Positions 45,315-53,815 of a stretch of 64,000 nt of DNA are shown here, piece after piece (the first letter of the stretch is position 1; each line of letters opens with the position of its first letter). The notes beneath the pieces were generated by a model. The model was not told the origin of the DNA, did not search any database, and worked only from the letters and a program-made list of their open reading frames with translations. The DNA is taken from contig SCVW01000016.1 in NCBI GenBank assembly GCA_007244375.1, forward strand, positions 124,001 to 188,000. The letters run 5' to 3'. This DNA is from Smithella sp. GTDB taxonomy: Bacteria; Desulfobacterota; Syntrophia; Syntrophales; Smithellaceae. Both the position numbers and the translations under genes were made by a program.

Positions 45315-45968
45315 ATGGAAAAAGATTTCACCCAGTTGAATTATTACGAAATGCTGGATATCAAACCAAATGCAACGGCACTGGAAATCCGCGCAGCATA
45401 TAATTCCGCGTTACAAATGTATCAACCCGATTCTCTGGTCAGTTATTCCTTCTTTTCACAGAAAGAAAGGAAAGAAATACTTGCCCATCTGGAGAAAGCT
45501 TATTTTACGCTCATCAATGAAAAAGAAAGAGAAATTTACAATAACGAACTTATCCGGGCGGGAGTTCTCAAATCTACGGAAATAAGCCCGGCAGCAAAAG
45601 GTCCCGTTAGTATTTTTGATTTTAACCGGCAGAAGGATACTCCGGGCATGCCGAAAATTCACAGCTCCGAATTAAAAGAAAAATTTTCTCAAAATCAGCG
45701 CATTAGGGAAATAATTTCCCGGCAGGAAATTAAAGGTGCCGATCTGAAGGAAACACGAAACGAACTGGGTGTTACTATTGAAACAATTCATCAGCAAACA
45801 AAAATACGTCTCGATTATCTGCATTGGATAGAAGACGATAAAACAGAAAAACTGCCTGCGGCGGTTTTTCTCAAAGGTTTCATTAAATCCTATTTAAAAT
45901 GCCTCTGCATAGAACCGGCGGATGAAATCAGCACCCGTTACATGAATTCTCTGGAACACAAAAATTAA
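45315..45968 (+). CDS. J-like domain fused to RodZ-type helix-turn-helix
   Basis: Residues ~7-75 follow the DnaJ J-domain pattern (NYYEMLDIKPNATALEIRAA, then LEKAYFTLINEKEREIYNN), but the essential HPD tripeptide is replaced by QPD (in MYQPDS), so DnaK stimulation is unlikely. Residues ~130-215 match the RodZ/HTH_25 helix-turn-helix (LKETRNELGVTIETIHQQTK, YLHWIEDDK, LPAAVFLKGFIKSYLKCL). The protein has no membrane segment. It may serve as a bait or adaptor for the MinD-like ATPase encoded just upstream (inference). Confidence 0.75.
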   Translation: MEKDFTQLNYYEMLDIKPNATALEIRAAYNSALQMYQPDSLVSYSFFSQKERKEILAHLEKAYFTLINEKEREIYNNELIRAGVLKSTEISPAAKGPVSIFDFNRQKDTPGMPKIHSSELKEKFSQNQRIREIISRQEIKGADLKETRNELGVTIETIHQQTKIRLDYLHWIEDDKTEKLPAAVFLKGFIKSYLKCLCIEPADEISTRYMNSLEHKN

Positions 45969-45969
45969 C

Positions 45970-45998
45970 TTGACAGGAAAAACTTTGATGCGCATTAT
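45970..45998 (+). promoter_or_regulatory. Candidate sigma-70 promoter for the FN3 lipoprotein gene
   Basis: TTGACA (45970-45975), a 17-bp spacer and CATTAT (45993-45998, 4 of 6 to consensus), about 125 nt upstream of ATG 46124. AAGGAG precedes the start codon. Confidence 0.5.
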
Positions 45999-46123
45999 TT
46001 AAAAATAATTGTTTGTTGTAAACATTATTAAATGCGGATTTTTATTTCTTATATTCTAGGTATCTCCAGTGTGAGGACATTTCAACATACAATAACTTAA
46101 GATGATCTTATTAAGGAGTATTA

Positions 46124-47422
46124 ATGAAAAAAATATCAGCATACTTATTATTGCTAAGTTTGATTATAATTTTCATATCCGCCTGCGGTTCCAAGACCGA
46201 TACACCAACAGTTGAACCATCACCGCCATCAACGGTAGGTGCGCAACTGCGGGCCGATGCCGGAGATCAACAAGTTACTTTATACTGGCCGATGGTAGCA
46301 GGTGCCGATACCTACAATGTCTATTACAACGCTGGAGACTATCCAACGAAGACCTCTTACGATGGAAAGATTACCGGTCTGCCGAGCGCACCATACACTG
46401 CAACCAGCCTTACTAACGGAATAACGTACTTCTTCGCTTTTACAGCAGTAAGTACCTCCGATGGCGAAAGCAATTTGTCGGAAATAATTCCGGCTACGCC
46501 GCAGGGAGACCCAGATCCTATGCCGCCTGAATTTCCCAAGAATGTCCGTGCCAATGCCGGAAACGGCGAGGTTACTGTTACGTGGACTCCGGTGGATGAT
46601 GCCGAAATATACAATGTATACCAATATTCGAATTTCGATGATTTAACTCTCGCTGCTGAAATAAAAAGCACTGATGGCAATTGTACCGGCAGCCAGTGCT
46701 CATTTACATCACCCGGTCTGACAAATGGGACAATTTATTTCTTTTATCTAACGGCTGAAAATAACACCAGTGTTAAGTCAAATGTGGTTGAGGCTATACC
46801 GCCAAGTTCTGTGGACAACAATTACGTAGCATCAGAAGGATTTTCAGCTCCTCAGAATGTCAGCGCAACCGTAGGAGACACTGAGTTAACACTTACATGG
46901 GATCCACCCTCAGACGATAGCGAAACGCCCAACACTGTTTATAATGTTTATTACGATACAAATTATCCCATGACAATTACAGCAGATAAAAAATTCCCCG
47001 AACGTACCAGCCCATGGAATTTTAGTGGATTGACAAATGGACAAAATTACTATCTCTACGTAACGGCTGTTCTGGCAAGTGGTCCCTCTTTCGGCGTGTA
47101 TGCTACACCGAGTACCAGCCCACCGCCTTTAGCACCAGTTATCGACACTACATCAATAACCGTAGATGATGGAACTGTCTATTTCGACTGGAACGATGTG
47201 GCCGGTGCCACATCTTATAACGTTTACAGCAGTAATGTTATGGGACTCTCAAAGGAGGTTTACTCATCAAAAGCAACAGCAACAGGTTCTCCTCTTCCTT
47301 CTGAATTCACAGCTATCGATCTTACTAACGACAAGAAATATTTCTTTGTTGTAACGGCCGTGAACGCCAACGGCGAAAGCGCAGAATCAAACGAGGTATC
47401 TGCAACTCCAGTTGCTCCATAA
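46124..47422 (+). CDS. Fibronectin type III repeat lipoprotein
   Basis: A 432-residue surface or periplasmic lipoprotein. Signal peptide with lipobox ISAC (Cys21), then GSKTDTPT. Four fibronectin type III-like repeats follow (~40-125, ~135-230, ~240-330, ~338-430), each with the pattern VTLYWPMVAGADTYNVYY ... LTNGITYFFAFTAV ... SEIIPATP. FN3 repeats usually mediate binding or spacing on the cell surface. It lies upstream of the T2SS operon with its own promoter and terminator, so it may be a secreted or surface client but is not clearly part of the machine. Confidence 0.85.
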   Translation: MKKISAYLLLLSLIIIFISACGSKTDTPTVEPSPPSTVGAQLRADAGDQQVTLYWPMVAGADTYNVYYNAGDYPTKTSYDGKITGLPSAPYTATSLTNGITYFFAFTAVSTSDGESNLSEIIPATPQGDPDPMPPEFPKNVRANAGNGEVTVTWTPVDDAEIYNVYQYSNFDDLTLAAEIKSTDGNCTGSQCSFTSPGLTNGTIYFFYLTAENNTSVKSNVVEAIPPSSVDNNYVASEGFSAPQNVSATVGDTELTLTWDPPSDDSETPNTVYNVYYDTNYPMTITADKKFPERTSPWNFSGLTNGQNYYLYVTAVLASGPSFGVYATPSTSPPPLAPVIDTTSITVDDGTVYFDWNDVAGATSYNVYSSNVMGLSKEVYSSKATATGSPLPSEFTAIDLTNDKKYFFVVTAVNANGESAESNEVSATPVAP

Positions 47423-47442
47423 AAACAAGAAATGCTATCAAT

Positions 47443-47472
47443 AAAAAAGGGGCTTGAACGCCCCTTTTTATT
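47443..47472 (+). terminator. Rho-independent terminator after the FN3 lipoprotein gene
   Basis: AAAAAGGGGC (about 47444-47453) pairs with GCCCCTTTTT (47460-47469) around a 6-nt loop, followed by ATT. It isolates the lipoprotein gene from gspF. Confidence 0.85.
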
Positions 47473-47570
47473 ATGGGAAAAGTTTTGTTAACGCCCATAA
47501 TCAATTGAATCAAATTCAAATCTATGTTAAACGCTAAGCATAGCTTAATGGTCAGCGGAGCAAAAAATTA

Positions 47571-48797
47571 ATGAGTGTTTTCGAATACGTAGCACTGGAT
47601 AAAAAGGGCCGGCAACGCAAAGGTTTTATTGACGCGCCCGGTGCGGCCGCGGCACGTCAGAAACTGCGCGAAGAAAACATTTATCCCGTCGAAATCAATC
47701 AGACTGATAACAAAAAAGTATCCGCTTTATCGCAGGTTCTAAAGTTCAACATCTGGCAGCGGGTTTCCGCAAGCGAAATTTCCATATTCACCCGTCAGCT
47801 ATCAACTCTTTTGGGCGCCGGCATGCCGTTGGTGCCTTCTCTTTCGATTATAATCAAGCAGGCCGAAGAAGGATTGCTGAAAAAAACTCTCGTGCAAATC
47901 CGCGAGCAGGTTAATGAAGGCAAAAGCCTGACAGAAAGCATGTCCGGTTTTCCGCAAATCTTTCCGCCTTTTTATTTAAATATGGTCAGGGCCGGGGAAG
48001 CATCGGGAACCATCAACCTTGTTCTGGAGCGGCTGGCCGATTTCCGGGAAAGTCAGCAGGCATTAATGAACAAAATCCGTTCCGCGCTTGCTTATCCGAT
48101 TATTATGTTTTTTATCGGAAGCGCCGTTATTTTACTGCTTATGACTTTTGTTGTCCCCAAAATTACCGGCATTTTCACCGATATGCACCAAACCCTGCCG
48201 CTGATTACATTAATTTTAATTGCTGTCAGCAATTTTTTAAAATCTTTCTGGTGGCTTATTTTGATAATTCTCGCCGCTTCGATAGTCGCTTTCCGGTACA
48301 CGACAACAGGTACGGAAGCAGGCAAACGCCTGTGGGACAATATCAAGTTGAAAGTTCCGGTGTTTGGTAAGATCAACCGAAAAATCGCGATTACCCGTTT
48401 TTCCCGTACACTGGCCACTTTGCTGCAAAGCGGAGTCCCGCTTCTTCAGGCAATGGAAATTGTCCGTAATGTTGTGAATAACACTATTATCGGAGAGGCA
48501 ATCGGTAAAGCAGGCAAAGACGTGGAGGAAGGCAAAGAACTCTCGGGTCCTTTGACACAAAGCGGTATATTCCCACCCATGGTGACTGAAATGATTGCCG
48601 TGGGGGAACAAAGCGGTACAATGGAGGCAATGCTCAACCGCATTGCCACGACTTATGAAACAGAGGCTCAGGCGGATATAATGGTCATGACTTCTCTTCT
48701 GGAGCCGGTAATGATACTGGTCATGGGATTTGTGGTCGGCTTTATTGTTGTTTCCATTTTGTTGCCGATATTTGAAATGAATCAGTTGGTGAGATGA
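47571..48797 (+). CDS. gspF: Type II secretion inner-membrane protein GspF
   Basis: The polytopic platform protein of the T2SS. The 408-residue product has two GspF/PilC domains: FTRQLSTLLGAGMPLVPSL (~70-90) with GEASGTINLVLERLADF, and the second copy FSRTLATLLQSGVPLLQAMEIV with GEQSGTMEAMLNRIA. Three membrane segments are expected (~170-190, ~220-240, ~375-397). GGAG lies about 11 nt before ATG 47571. It opens a 14-gene operon on the plus strand. Confidence 0.95.
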   Translation: MSVFEYVALDKKGRQRKGFIDAPGAAAARQKLREENIYPVEINQTDNKKVSALSQVLKFNIWQRVSASEISIFTRQLSTLLGAGMPLVPSLSIIIKQAEEGLLKKTLVQIREQVNEGKSLTESMSGFPQIFPPFYLNMVRAGEASGTINLVLERLADFRESQQALMNKIRSALAYPIIMFFIGSAVILLLMTFVVPKITGIFTDMHQTLPLITLILIAVSNFLKSFWWLILIILAASIVAFRYTTTGTEAGKRLWDNIKLKVPVFGKINRKIAITRFSRTLATLLQSGVPLLQAMEIVRNVVNNTIIGEAIGKAGKDVEEGKELSGPLTQSGIFPPMVTEMIAVGEQSGTMEAMLNRIATTYETEAQADIMVMTSLLEPVMILVMGFVVGFIVVSILLPIFEMNQLVR

Positions 48798-48837
48798 TTT
48801 GTGAATGTAACTACGCTTAATCGTCTCACAAACGATT

Positions 48838-48935
48838 TGTCATTCCGAGGAATCCCGATGAGTCGGGATGACGAGGAATCTTGAAGATTTCAGAAATTAA
48901 GATTTCTCCCCGGCATACGCCGGGTCGAAATGACA
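48838..48935. repeat. Palindromic repeat between gspF and gspG
   Basis: Ends TGTCATTCCGA and TCGAAATGACA are reverse complements with one mismatch. Inside are AATCCCGATGAGTCGGGAT and the hairpin CCCGGCATACGCCGGG. Same family as 21983-22099, 38575-38659 and 50555-50635. It could affect expression between gspF and gspG. Confidence 0.8.
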
Positions 48936-48971
48936 ATGCCTAAATCTTCAATAATAATTAAGGGGTATTTT

Positions 48972-49424
48972 ATGAAACTTTTCAGGCAAAAGAAAAACAG
49001 GCAGGCGGGGTTTACCTTAATAGAATTGATGGTGGTTATTATTATTTTAGGAGTTCTTGCCGGTCTTATCATTCCCCGTATTATGGGACGCCCCGACGAG
49101 GCCAGACAGGCTAAAGCCAGAATCCAAATGGAGGCCATGGAATCAGCACTTAAACTTTACAAGCTCGATAACGGCTGTTATCCCACAACCGAACAGGGGT
49201 TGCGCGCTCTGGTGGAAGCACCTACTATAGGCAACCTTCCCAAAAACTGGCGTCAGGGCGGCTATCTGGAAAAAGGCAAAGTACCCAAAGACCCCTGGGG
49301 AAATGAATTTATTTATGTCAGTCCGGGCAACCATAGCGATTTCGATTTAATCTGTCTGGGCGCCGATGGAGAACAGGATGGAGAAGGCGTTAACAAAGAT
49401 ATCAATAATTGGGAATTGGAATAA
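48972..49424 (+). CDS. gspG: Major pseudopilin GspG
   Basis: The main subunit of the T2SS pseudopilus. Type IV-pilin leader with processing site [12 protein letters not shown] (Glu5 present), then a hydrophobic helix and [15 protein letters not shown], the conserved GspG signature, with DPWGNEF and [15 protein letters not shown] (calcium-binding loop). Length is 150 residues. AAGGGG precedes ATG 48972. An in-frame ATG at 48930 lies inside the palindromic repeat and is not favoured. Confidence 0.97.
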   Translation: MKLFRQKKNRQAGFTLIELMVVIIILGVLAGLIIPRIMGRPDEARQAKARIQMEAMESALKLYKLDNGCYPTTEQGLRALVEAPTIGNLPKNWRQGGYLEKGKVPKDPWGNEFIYVSPGNHSDFDLICLGADGEQDGEGVNKDINNWELE

Positions 49425-49434
49425 GTAAACCTCC

Positions 49435-50040
49435 ATGAAACGCTATCAGGCAGATCATTTGAGACGCCATGACGCTCCTTTACGCCTTTTTCAAATAAGC
49501 AGGACACCAGGGTGTTTTTCGCTGTCCTCAGGTTTCACTCTTGTAGAATTATTAATTGTTATCATCCTTGTAGGAGTGATTGTGGTATTAGCCGTTCCTT
49601 CTACAAGGGATGTTTTGACCGGGGATAGTTTAAAAAAATCTGCGCGTCAGTTCATAGGCATGGAGAGAAAGCTGCGTGGTGACGCCGTACGCGATCAGAT
49701 AGATTACATTTTATGTATAGACATACCGAATTCTGCCTATTGGGTTATCACTTCCGACATGACGCCGGAGAAACAGGATGAAATAAAAAAGACCGCCAAA
49801 CGTCTACCTACTGATGTCGTCATTGCCGATATAGTTGACGCAAGCAACAAAAAGAAATTCGATGGCGAAGCAAGAATTATTTTCAGAAAAAGTAATACCT
49901 GTTCTCCGGCCTTAATTCATCTTTCCTACAAAGAAGACAGCATGACGATAGCAATCAATCCTTTCCTTGGTGTAACTGACGTTTATGACAAATATGTCGA
50001 TGTTTCTGTGAATGATGCGGGAACATTTCATTCCATATAG
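49435..50040 (+). CDS. gspH: Minor pseudopilin GspH
   Basis: A minor pseudopilin of the T2SS. The processing site is SSG|FTLVELLIVI, at residue 33, so the leader (MKRYQADHLRRHDAPLRLFQ...) is unusually long compared with the 6-10 residues typical. The GspH-like body includes MERKLRGDAVRDQI and a beta-rich end. There is no alternative ATG closer to the processing site. Its neighbours gspG and gspI confirm the role. Confidence 0.85.
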   Translation: MKRYQADHLRRHDAPLRLFQISRTPGCFSLSSGFTLVELLIVIILVGVIVVLAVPSTRDVLTGDSLKKSARQFIGMERKLRGDAVRDQIDYILCIDIPNSAYWVITSDMTPEKQDEIKKTAKRLPTDVVIADIVDASNKKKFDGEARIIFRKSNTCSPALIHLSYKEDSMTIAINPFLGVTDVYDKYVDVSVNDAGTFHSI

Positions 50041-50427
50041 ATGAAGGCTCACAATATGACAATAAAAAAACCATACGGTTTCACGCTCCTGGAAGTTATG
50101 ATCGCTATGGCCATTTTAGCCATCGCCCTCGTAGCCATTTTTCAAATGCAGTCACAGAGCATTTCCATGTCCACCGATTCACGTTTTATGACCACAGCGG
50201 CGCTTCTGGCTCAGAGCAAAATGGTTGAGACTGAAACTGATTCCACTTTAGCCAATCACCGTAAAGACGGAGATTTCGGCCCCGATTATCCTCAATATAT
50301 CTGGCACCTGGAAATTGGCGATACTCAACTGCAACAGTTCAAAAGAATCGAAGTTACGGTAACCAACAAGTTATTTATCAATCGCGGGAAATACTCTCTT
50401 GTTCTTTACAAGACACCGGGAATGTAA
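50041..50427 (+). CDS. gspI: Minor pseudopilin GspI
   Basis: A small T2SS minor pseudopilin of 128 residues. The processing site is PYG|FTLLEVMIAMAILAIAL, with Glu5. AALLAQSKMVETE and the charged C-terminal half fit GspI. ATG 50041 follows the gspH stop directly; ATG 50056 (MTIKKPYG) has AAGG 8 nt upstream and is an equally good start, giving 123 residues. GspI, J and K form the pseudopilus tip. Confidence 0.9.
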   Translation: MKAHNMTIKKPYGFTLLEVMIAMAILAIALVAIFQMQSQSISMSTDSRFMTTAALLAQSKMVETETDSTLANHRKDGDFGPDYPQYIWHLEIGDTQLQQFKRIEVTVTNKLFINRGKYSLVLYKTPGM

Positions 50428-50430
50428 ATT

Positions 50431-51318
50431 ATGACCAAGCAGCTTATCAAAAAAATTACTGATAGAAGAATTGCCAACAGCCCACGTGTTATGAGCCGGA
50501 TATATTCTGCAGATGCTTGCCCGGCGAATGAGACCATGTTGCAATTCATATTTATGTCATTTCGATGCGAAGCGAGAAATCTTGTTTTTAACAAATTAAG
50601 AGCTTTAAGATTCCTCACATACGTTCGGAATGACAGCGTTCACTATCGCGGCACAGTCTCGAATGCCGGAAGTGTTTTTCAACAGCCCCGCGGGTTTACG
50701 CTGGTGGAGATATTAATTGCCATCTTCATTCTGGGATTGGTCATGACCACTGTTTATGTCTCCTACAGTTCAATATTGAAAGTTTCTTATGAAATGGATG
50801 TAGAAAACAATATCTACAAGATGGCCCGCACGTCCATAAACAGGCTGATTAAGGATTTATCGTCTCTGCAGACCAACTCCGGCTCTTTTGAATTTCATGC
50901 ACAGAAAAAAACATTAAGCAAGAGGGACTTTTATTATCTTTCCTTCTGGTCGGCTTCTCATCTGGCTTTTGACGAAAATGACGGAGAAGGACGTCCGGCA
51001 ACAATCAGCTACTACGTACAAGAAGATGAAGGTGGAGATACCTTTTCGTTGTGGAGATCTGATACTCCCGGTTCCAAGCCGGACAAAGAAAAAAACCAAG
51101 TCGGCGCATTTGTGATTTGCCGGGATATCGATTCCTGGAAATTAAGGTTTTACGACTCCACAGGTAGAGAACTGGAATCCTGGGATTCTTCATCGTTTAC
51201 CGAACAAAAAGGCAAGGCTCCCACAGCTGTAAAAATAGAACTGGCTCTGGCCAATTTGAATGACAAAGAAAAACCGTACAAATTCATGACAAAAGTGTTT
51301 TTACCGGTAAATAAATAA
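50431..51318 (+). CDS. gspJ: Minor pseudopilin GspJ with an 81-bp repeat in its leader
   Basis: A tip pseudopilin of the T2SS. The processing site QPRG|FTLVEILIAIFILG begins at residue 87, far beyond the usual 6-15-residue leader. The body (YNIYKMARTSINRLIKDLSS, FLPVNK end) fits GspJ. Codons ~42-69 are a complete copy of the TGTCATT palindromic repeat (50555-50635), exactly 81 bp, so the reading frame is kept (translated MSFRCEARNLVFNKLRALRF). No Shine-Dalgarno-supported start lies between the repeat and the processing site. Either the long leader is removed by prepilin peptidase, or translation starts internally, or the gene is impaired. Confidence 0.85.
   Translation: MTKQLIKKITDRRIANSPRVMSRIYSADACPANETMLQFIFMSFRCEARNLVFNKLRALRFLTYVRNDSVHYRGTVSNAGSVFQQPRGFTLVEILIAIFILGLVMTTVYVSYSSILKVSYEMDVENNIYKMARTSINRLIKDLSSLQTNSGSFEFHAQKKTLSKRDFYYLSFWSASHLAFDENDGEGRPATISYYVQEDEGGDTFSLWRSDTPGSKPDKEKNQVGAFVICRDIDSWKLRFYDSTGRELESWDSSSFTEQKGKAPTAVKIELALANLNDKEKPYKFMTKVFLPVNK
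50555..50635. repeat. Palindromic repeat inserted in frame within gspJ
   Basis: Left end TGTCATTTCGATGCGAAG, right end CGTTCGGAATGACA; the terminal 11 bp are reverse complements with one mismatch, and GAGAAATCTT pairs with AAGATTCCTC inside. Length is 81 bp, divisible by three, with no stop codon in the gspJ frame. Confidence 0.85.
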
Positions 51319-51323
51319 GGATT

Positions 51324-52295
51324 ATGAAGAATAAATTCACAAACGATAAGGGAATTGCTCTCATCACAGTCATATTGATTGTCGGCATCTTAGTGGCTGT
51401 GGTCATCGAACTGAACAGATCGTCACGCGCTGAAATTTATGACGCAACCAACATCAGCGACGGAATTAAACTGACTTATATCGCCAAATCCGGATTCTAC
51501 GGAGCCGTAGCCTTACTGTCTAATTCCAAAAATGATTACGAAACACTGCGTGATGACTGGGCAAAAGCAGAGCTTTTATCCCAACAATCCGCGTCTCTTT
51601 TTCCTGATGGTTACTTTATCACGACAATCGAAGACGAAGCAGGTAAAATTCCCCTCAATAAACTGGTAAACGGCAATGAATACAATTCAGACATCAAAGA
51701 AATATTAATCAGGTTGCTGAGCGATCCGGAATTCGGACTGGATGAAAACAAAGTTGCAGAAATTGTCGATTCCGTCAAAGACTGGCTTGATGCGGATGAT
51801 TCAATCACAGGTACTGGAGCAGAGACTTCTTACTACGCTTCTTTAGATCAGCCTTATGAAACAAAAAACGCTCCGCTGGATTGCATTGAAGAATTGCTTA
51901 TGATAAAGGGAATAACCAAAGAAATCTACTATGGAACAAAAGAAAAACCGGGGCTGAAAGAATACGTTACCGTAGACAGTGACGGGATAATAAATATCAA
52001 TACGGCACCCAAAATGGTTTTACGGACGCTTTCCGACGGAATCAGCGCTGAATCAGCAGACTCAATGGATGAGTACCGCCGGAAAGAAGGCAATGATTTA
52101 TCCAACCCGCAGTGGTATAAACAAGTTTCCGGTATGGCGGACGTGACAATCAAACCCGAACTAATTACTGTCAAAAGCAACTATTTTAAAATCATTTCCA
52201 CCGGCAGGATGCAGAATATGGCGCAAAGTGTAAGCGGCGTGGTAAAAAGATCACAGCAAAAATCCTTCCAGATAATCAAATGGAGGCAGGATTAA
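51324..52295 (+). CDS. gspK: Minor pseudopilin GspK
   Basis: The largest tip pseudopilin of the T2SS (323 residues). The leader KG|IALITVILIVGILVAV lacks Glu5, a known hallmark of GspK. EDEAGKIPLNKL, VDSVKDWLDADDSITGTGAE, and DGIININTAPKMVLRTLSD match the family, including the helical and calcium-binding insert. It starts 5 bp after gspJ and ends one base inside the gspL start codon (TAATG), suggesting coupled translation. Confidence 0.95.
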   Translation: MKNKFTNDKGIALITVILIVGILVAVVIELNRSSRAEIYDATNISDGIKLTYIAKSGFYGAVALLSNSKNDYETLRDDWAKAELLSQQSASLFPDGYFITTIEDEAGKIPLNKLVNGNEYNSDIKEILIRLLSDPEFGLDENKVAEIVDSVKDWLDADDSITGTGAETSYYASLDQPYETKNAPLDCIEELLMIKGITKEIYYGTKEKPGLKEYVTVDSDGIININTAPKMVLRTLSDGISAESADSMDEYRRKEGNDLSNPQWYKQVSGMADVTIKPELITVKSNYFKIISTGRMQNMAQSVSGVVKRSQQKSFQIIKWRQD

Positions 52296-53815
52296 TGTCA
52301 CAGACCGTATTAGGGCTGGATATTGGCCAAAGCACGATTAAAGCCGTTTTATTGACAAAAAAAGGCCTGACCGGGAACCGGATTCTTGCCGCCGAAACTC
52401 TGGATATTAATGTTTGCGGCGGAATTGAACCGGCTCTGAAAAAATTGTCTGAAAACAAAAGTTTTTCTAAAATTCCCTACTGTGTTTGCCTTCCGTCCGG
52501 TGATGTAATGTTCAGACAGGTCAATCTTCCTTTTCATGATGATAATAAAATCAGAAAAACATTAACTTTTGAGTTGGAACAGCTTATACCTCTTCCCATA
52601 GAAGAAGTAGCCACCGATTACATGAAAATTCCCAATGACGGACTTTTTGTGGCCACATTGGCTAAAAAAATTATTCAAGAATGGATAGAAAAAGTGGAAG
52701 TCAATCTGGGAAGCGTATTTATTATCGATGTTTCTTCTACCGCACTTGCCGCACAAGTTTTAACCGATAAAATATCACAATCCGGTGGGGTCATTCTGGA
52801 TATAGGAGCTGTTTCAACCGCGGCGGTTTTTTATGAAAACTCCTCCATTGTTCATGCTCGTTCACTGGCTTTCGGCGGAGATCAAATAACGGCAGCCCTG
52901 GCACAGGATTTATCAGTCGAAAAGGATGAAGCTGAAAGACTGAAAATCAAAGACGAATACCCTGCCGAAAGCGTCAAGGTCGATGAAACTTGCCATCGCT
53001 TTTGCATGGAACTAAAAAATACTATCGAATACCTGAAATTGAACGGTTTAATCCGGAATAATCTTGCTCACATTACTATAACCGGAGGAGGTTCTCTGTT
53101 TATTCCATTGCAAAGAAAGCTGGAAGAATCTTTTGCAATACGGCCGGAAGTTCTTGACCTCATCCGGTCAAAGCAACTGGAAATGGAGAAAAATATTGAA
53201 CATAAATACTCATCACAAATAATGAATACGGCCTGCGCCGCGGCGATGAGAGCTTTTTCCGGTCAAAAATCTTTTAACTTCCGGCAGGGAGAATTTGCCG
53301 CAAAAAATACCGGCTTCAATATTAAAGAACAATTTAAATGGGTAGCGGTAGTTGCCGGAATAATTTTCTTTCTGGCAGCTTTAAATCAGCTTCTAGATTA
53401 CAGACTAAAAACTCAGCGCCTTGCTGATATCAAAAAACAAATTACTTTTCTTTTTAAGAAAAATTTTCCGGAAGCTGCAGTAATGATTGACCCTGTACAT
53501 CAACTTCAGACAAAACTCGCTGAAAACAAGAAGGCTTTTGGTTTTTTCGAAGGCATACGGAATGTTCCGGTGATCGATTTATTAAAAGAGATTTCCGGTT
53601 TGGTTTCAACTTCTCATGATATAGTAATTAACGATTTCAGTTACGAAAATTCCGCCGTTACGATTAAAGCCCAGGCTAAAAACATTGATGATGTTTCCGC
53701 AGTAAAAAATGATCTTCTGCAATCCAAATATTTTAAGGACGTGGCCATAGGATCGACAAGCCTCGCCAAAGACGGCAGCAAAGTCGATTTTGATTTAAGG
53801 ATCGAGCTTAAATGA
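52295..53815 (+). CDS. gspL: GspL-like inner-membrane protein (actin-like domain)
   Basis: Links the secretion ATPase GspE to the inner-membrane platform. Residues 1-~320 form an actin-like/PilM-type cytoplasmic domain (LGLDIGQSTIKAVLL, VILDIGAVSTAAVFYE, ITGGGSLFIPLQRKLEE). A membrane helix follows (~338-358), then a periplasmic ferredoxin-like domain. I choose ATG 52295, with GGAGG 9 nt upstream and directly overlapping the gspK stop; an upstream start would add five residues. Its last four bases overlap gspM. Confidence 0.9.
   Translation: MSQTVLGLDIGQSTIKAVLLTKKGLTGNRILAAETLDINVCGGIEPALKKLSENKSFSKIPYCVCLPSGDVMFRQVNLPFHDDNKIRKTLTFELEQLIPLPIEEVATDYMKIPNDGLFVATLAKKIIQEWIEKVEVNLGSVFIIDVSSTALAAQVLTDKISQSGGVILDIGAVSTAAVFYENSSIVHARSLAFGGDQITAALAQDLSVEKDEAERLKIKDEYPAESVKVDETCHRFCMELKNTIEYLKLNGLIRNNLAHITITGGGSLFIPLQRKLEESFAIRPEVLDLIRSKQLEMEKNIEHKYSSQIMNTACAAAMRAFSGQKSFNFRQGEFAAKNTGFNIKEQFKWVAVVAGIIFFLAALNQLLDYRLKTQRLADIKKQITFLFKKNFPEAAVMIDPVHQLQTKLAENKKAFGFFEGIRNVPVIDLLKEISGLVSTSHDIVINDFSYENSAVTIKAQAKNIDDVSAVKNDLLQSKYFKDVAIGSTSLAKDGSKVDFDLRIELK

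Noticed and set aside
48930-48971. Upstream start for gspG at 48930
   Set aside because: It lies in the palindromic repeat and lacks a Shine-Dalgarno; ATG 48972 has AAGGGG and a normal-length prepilin leader.
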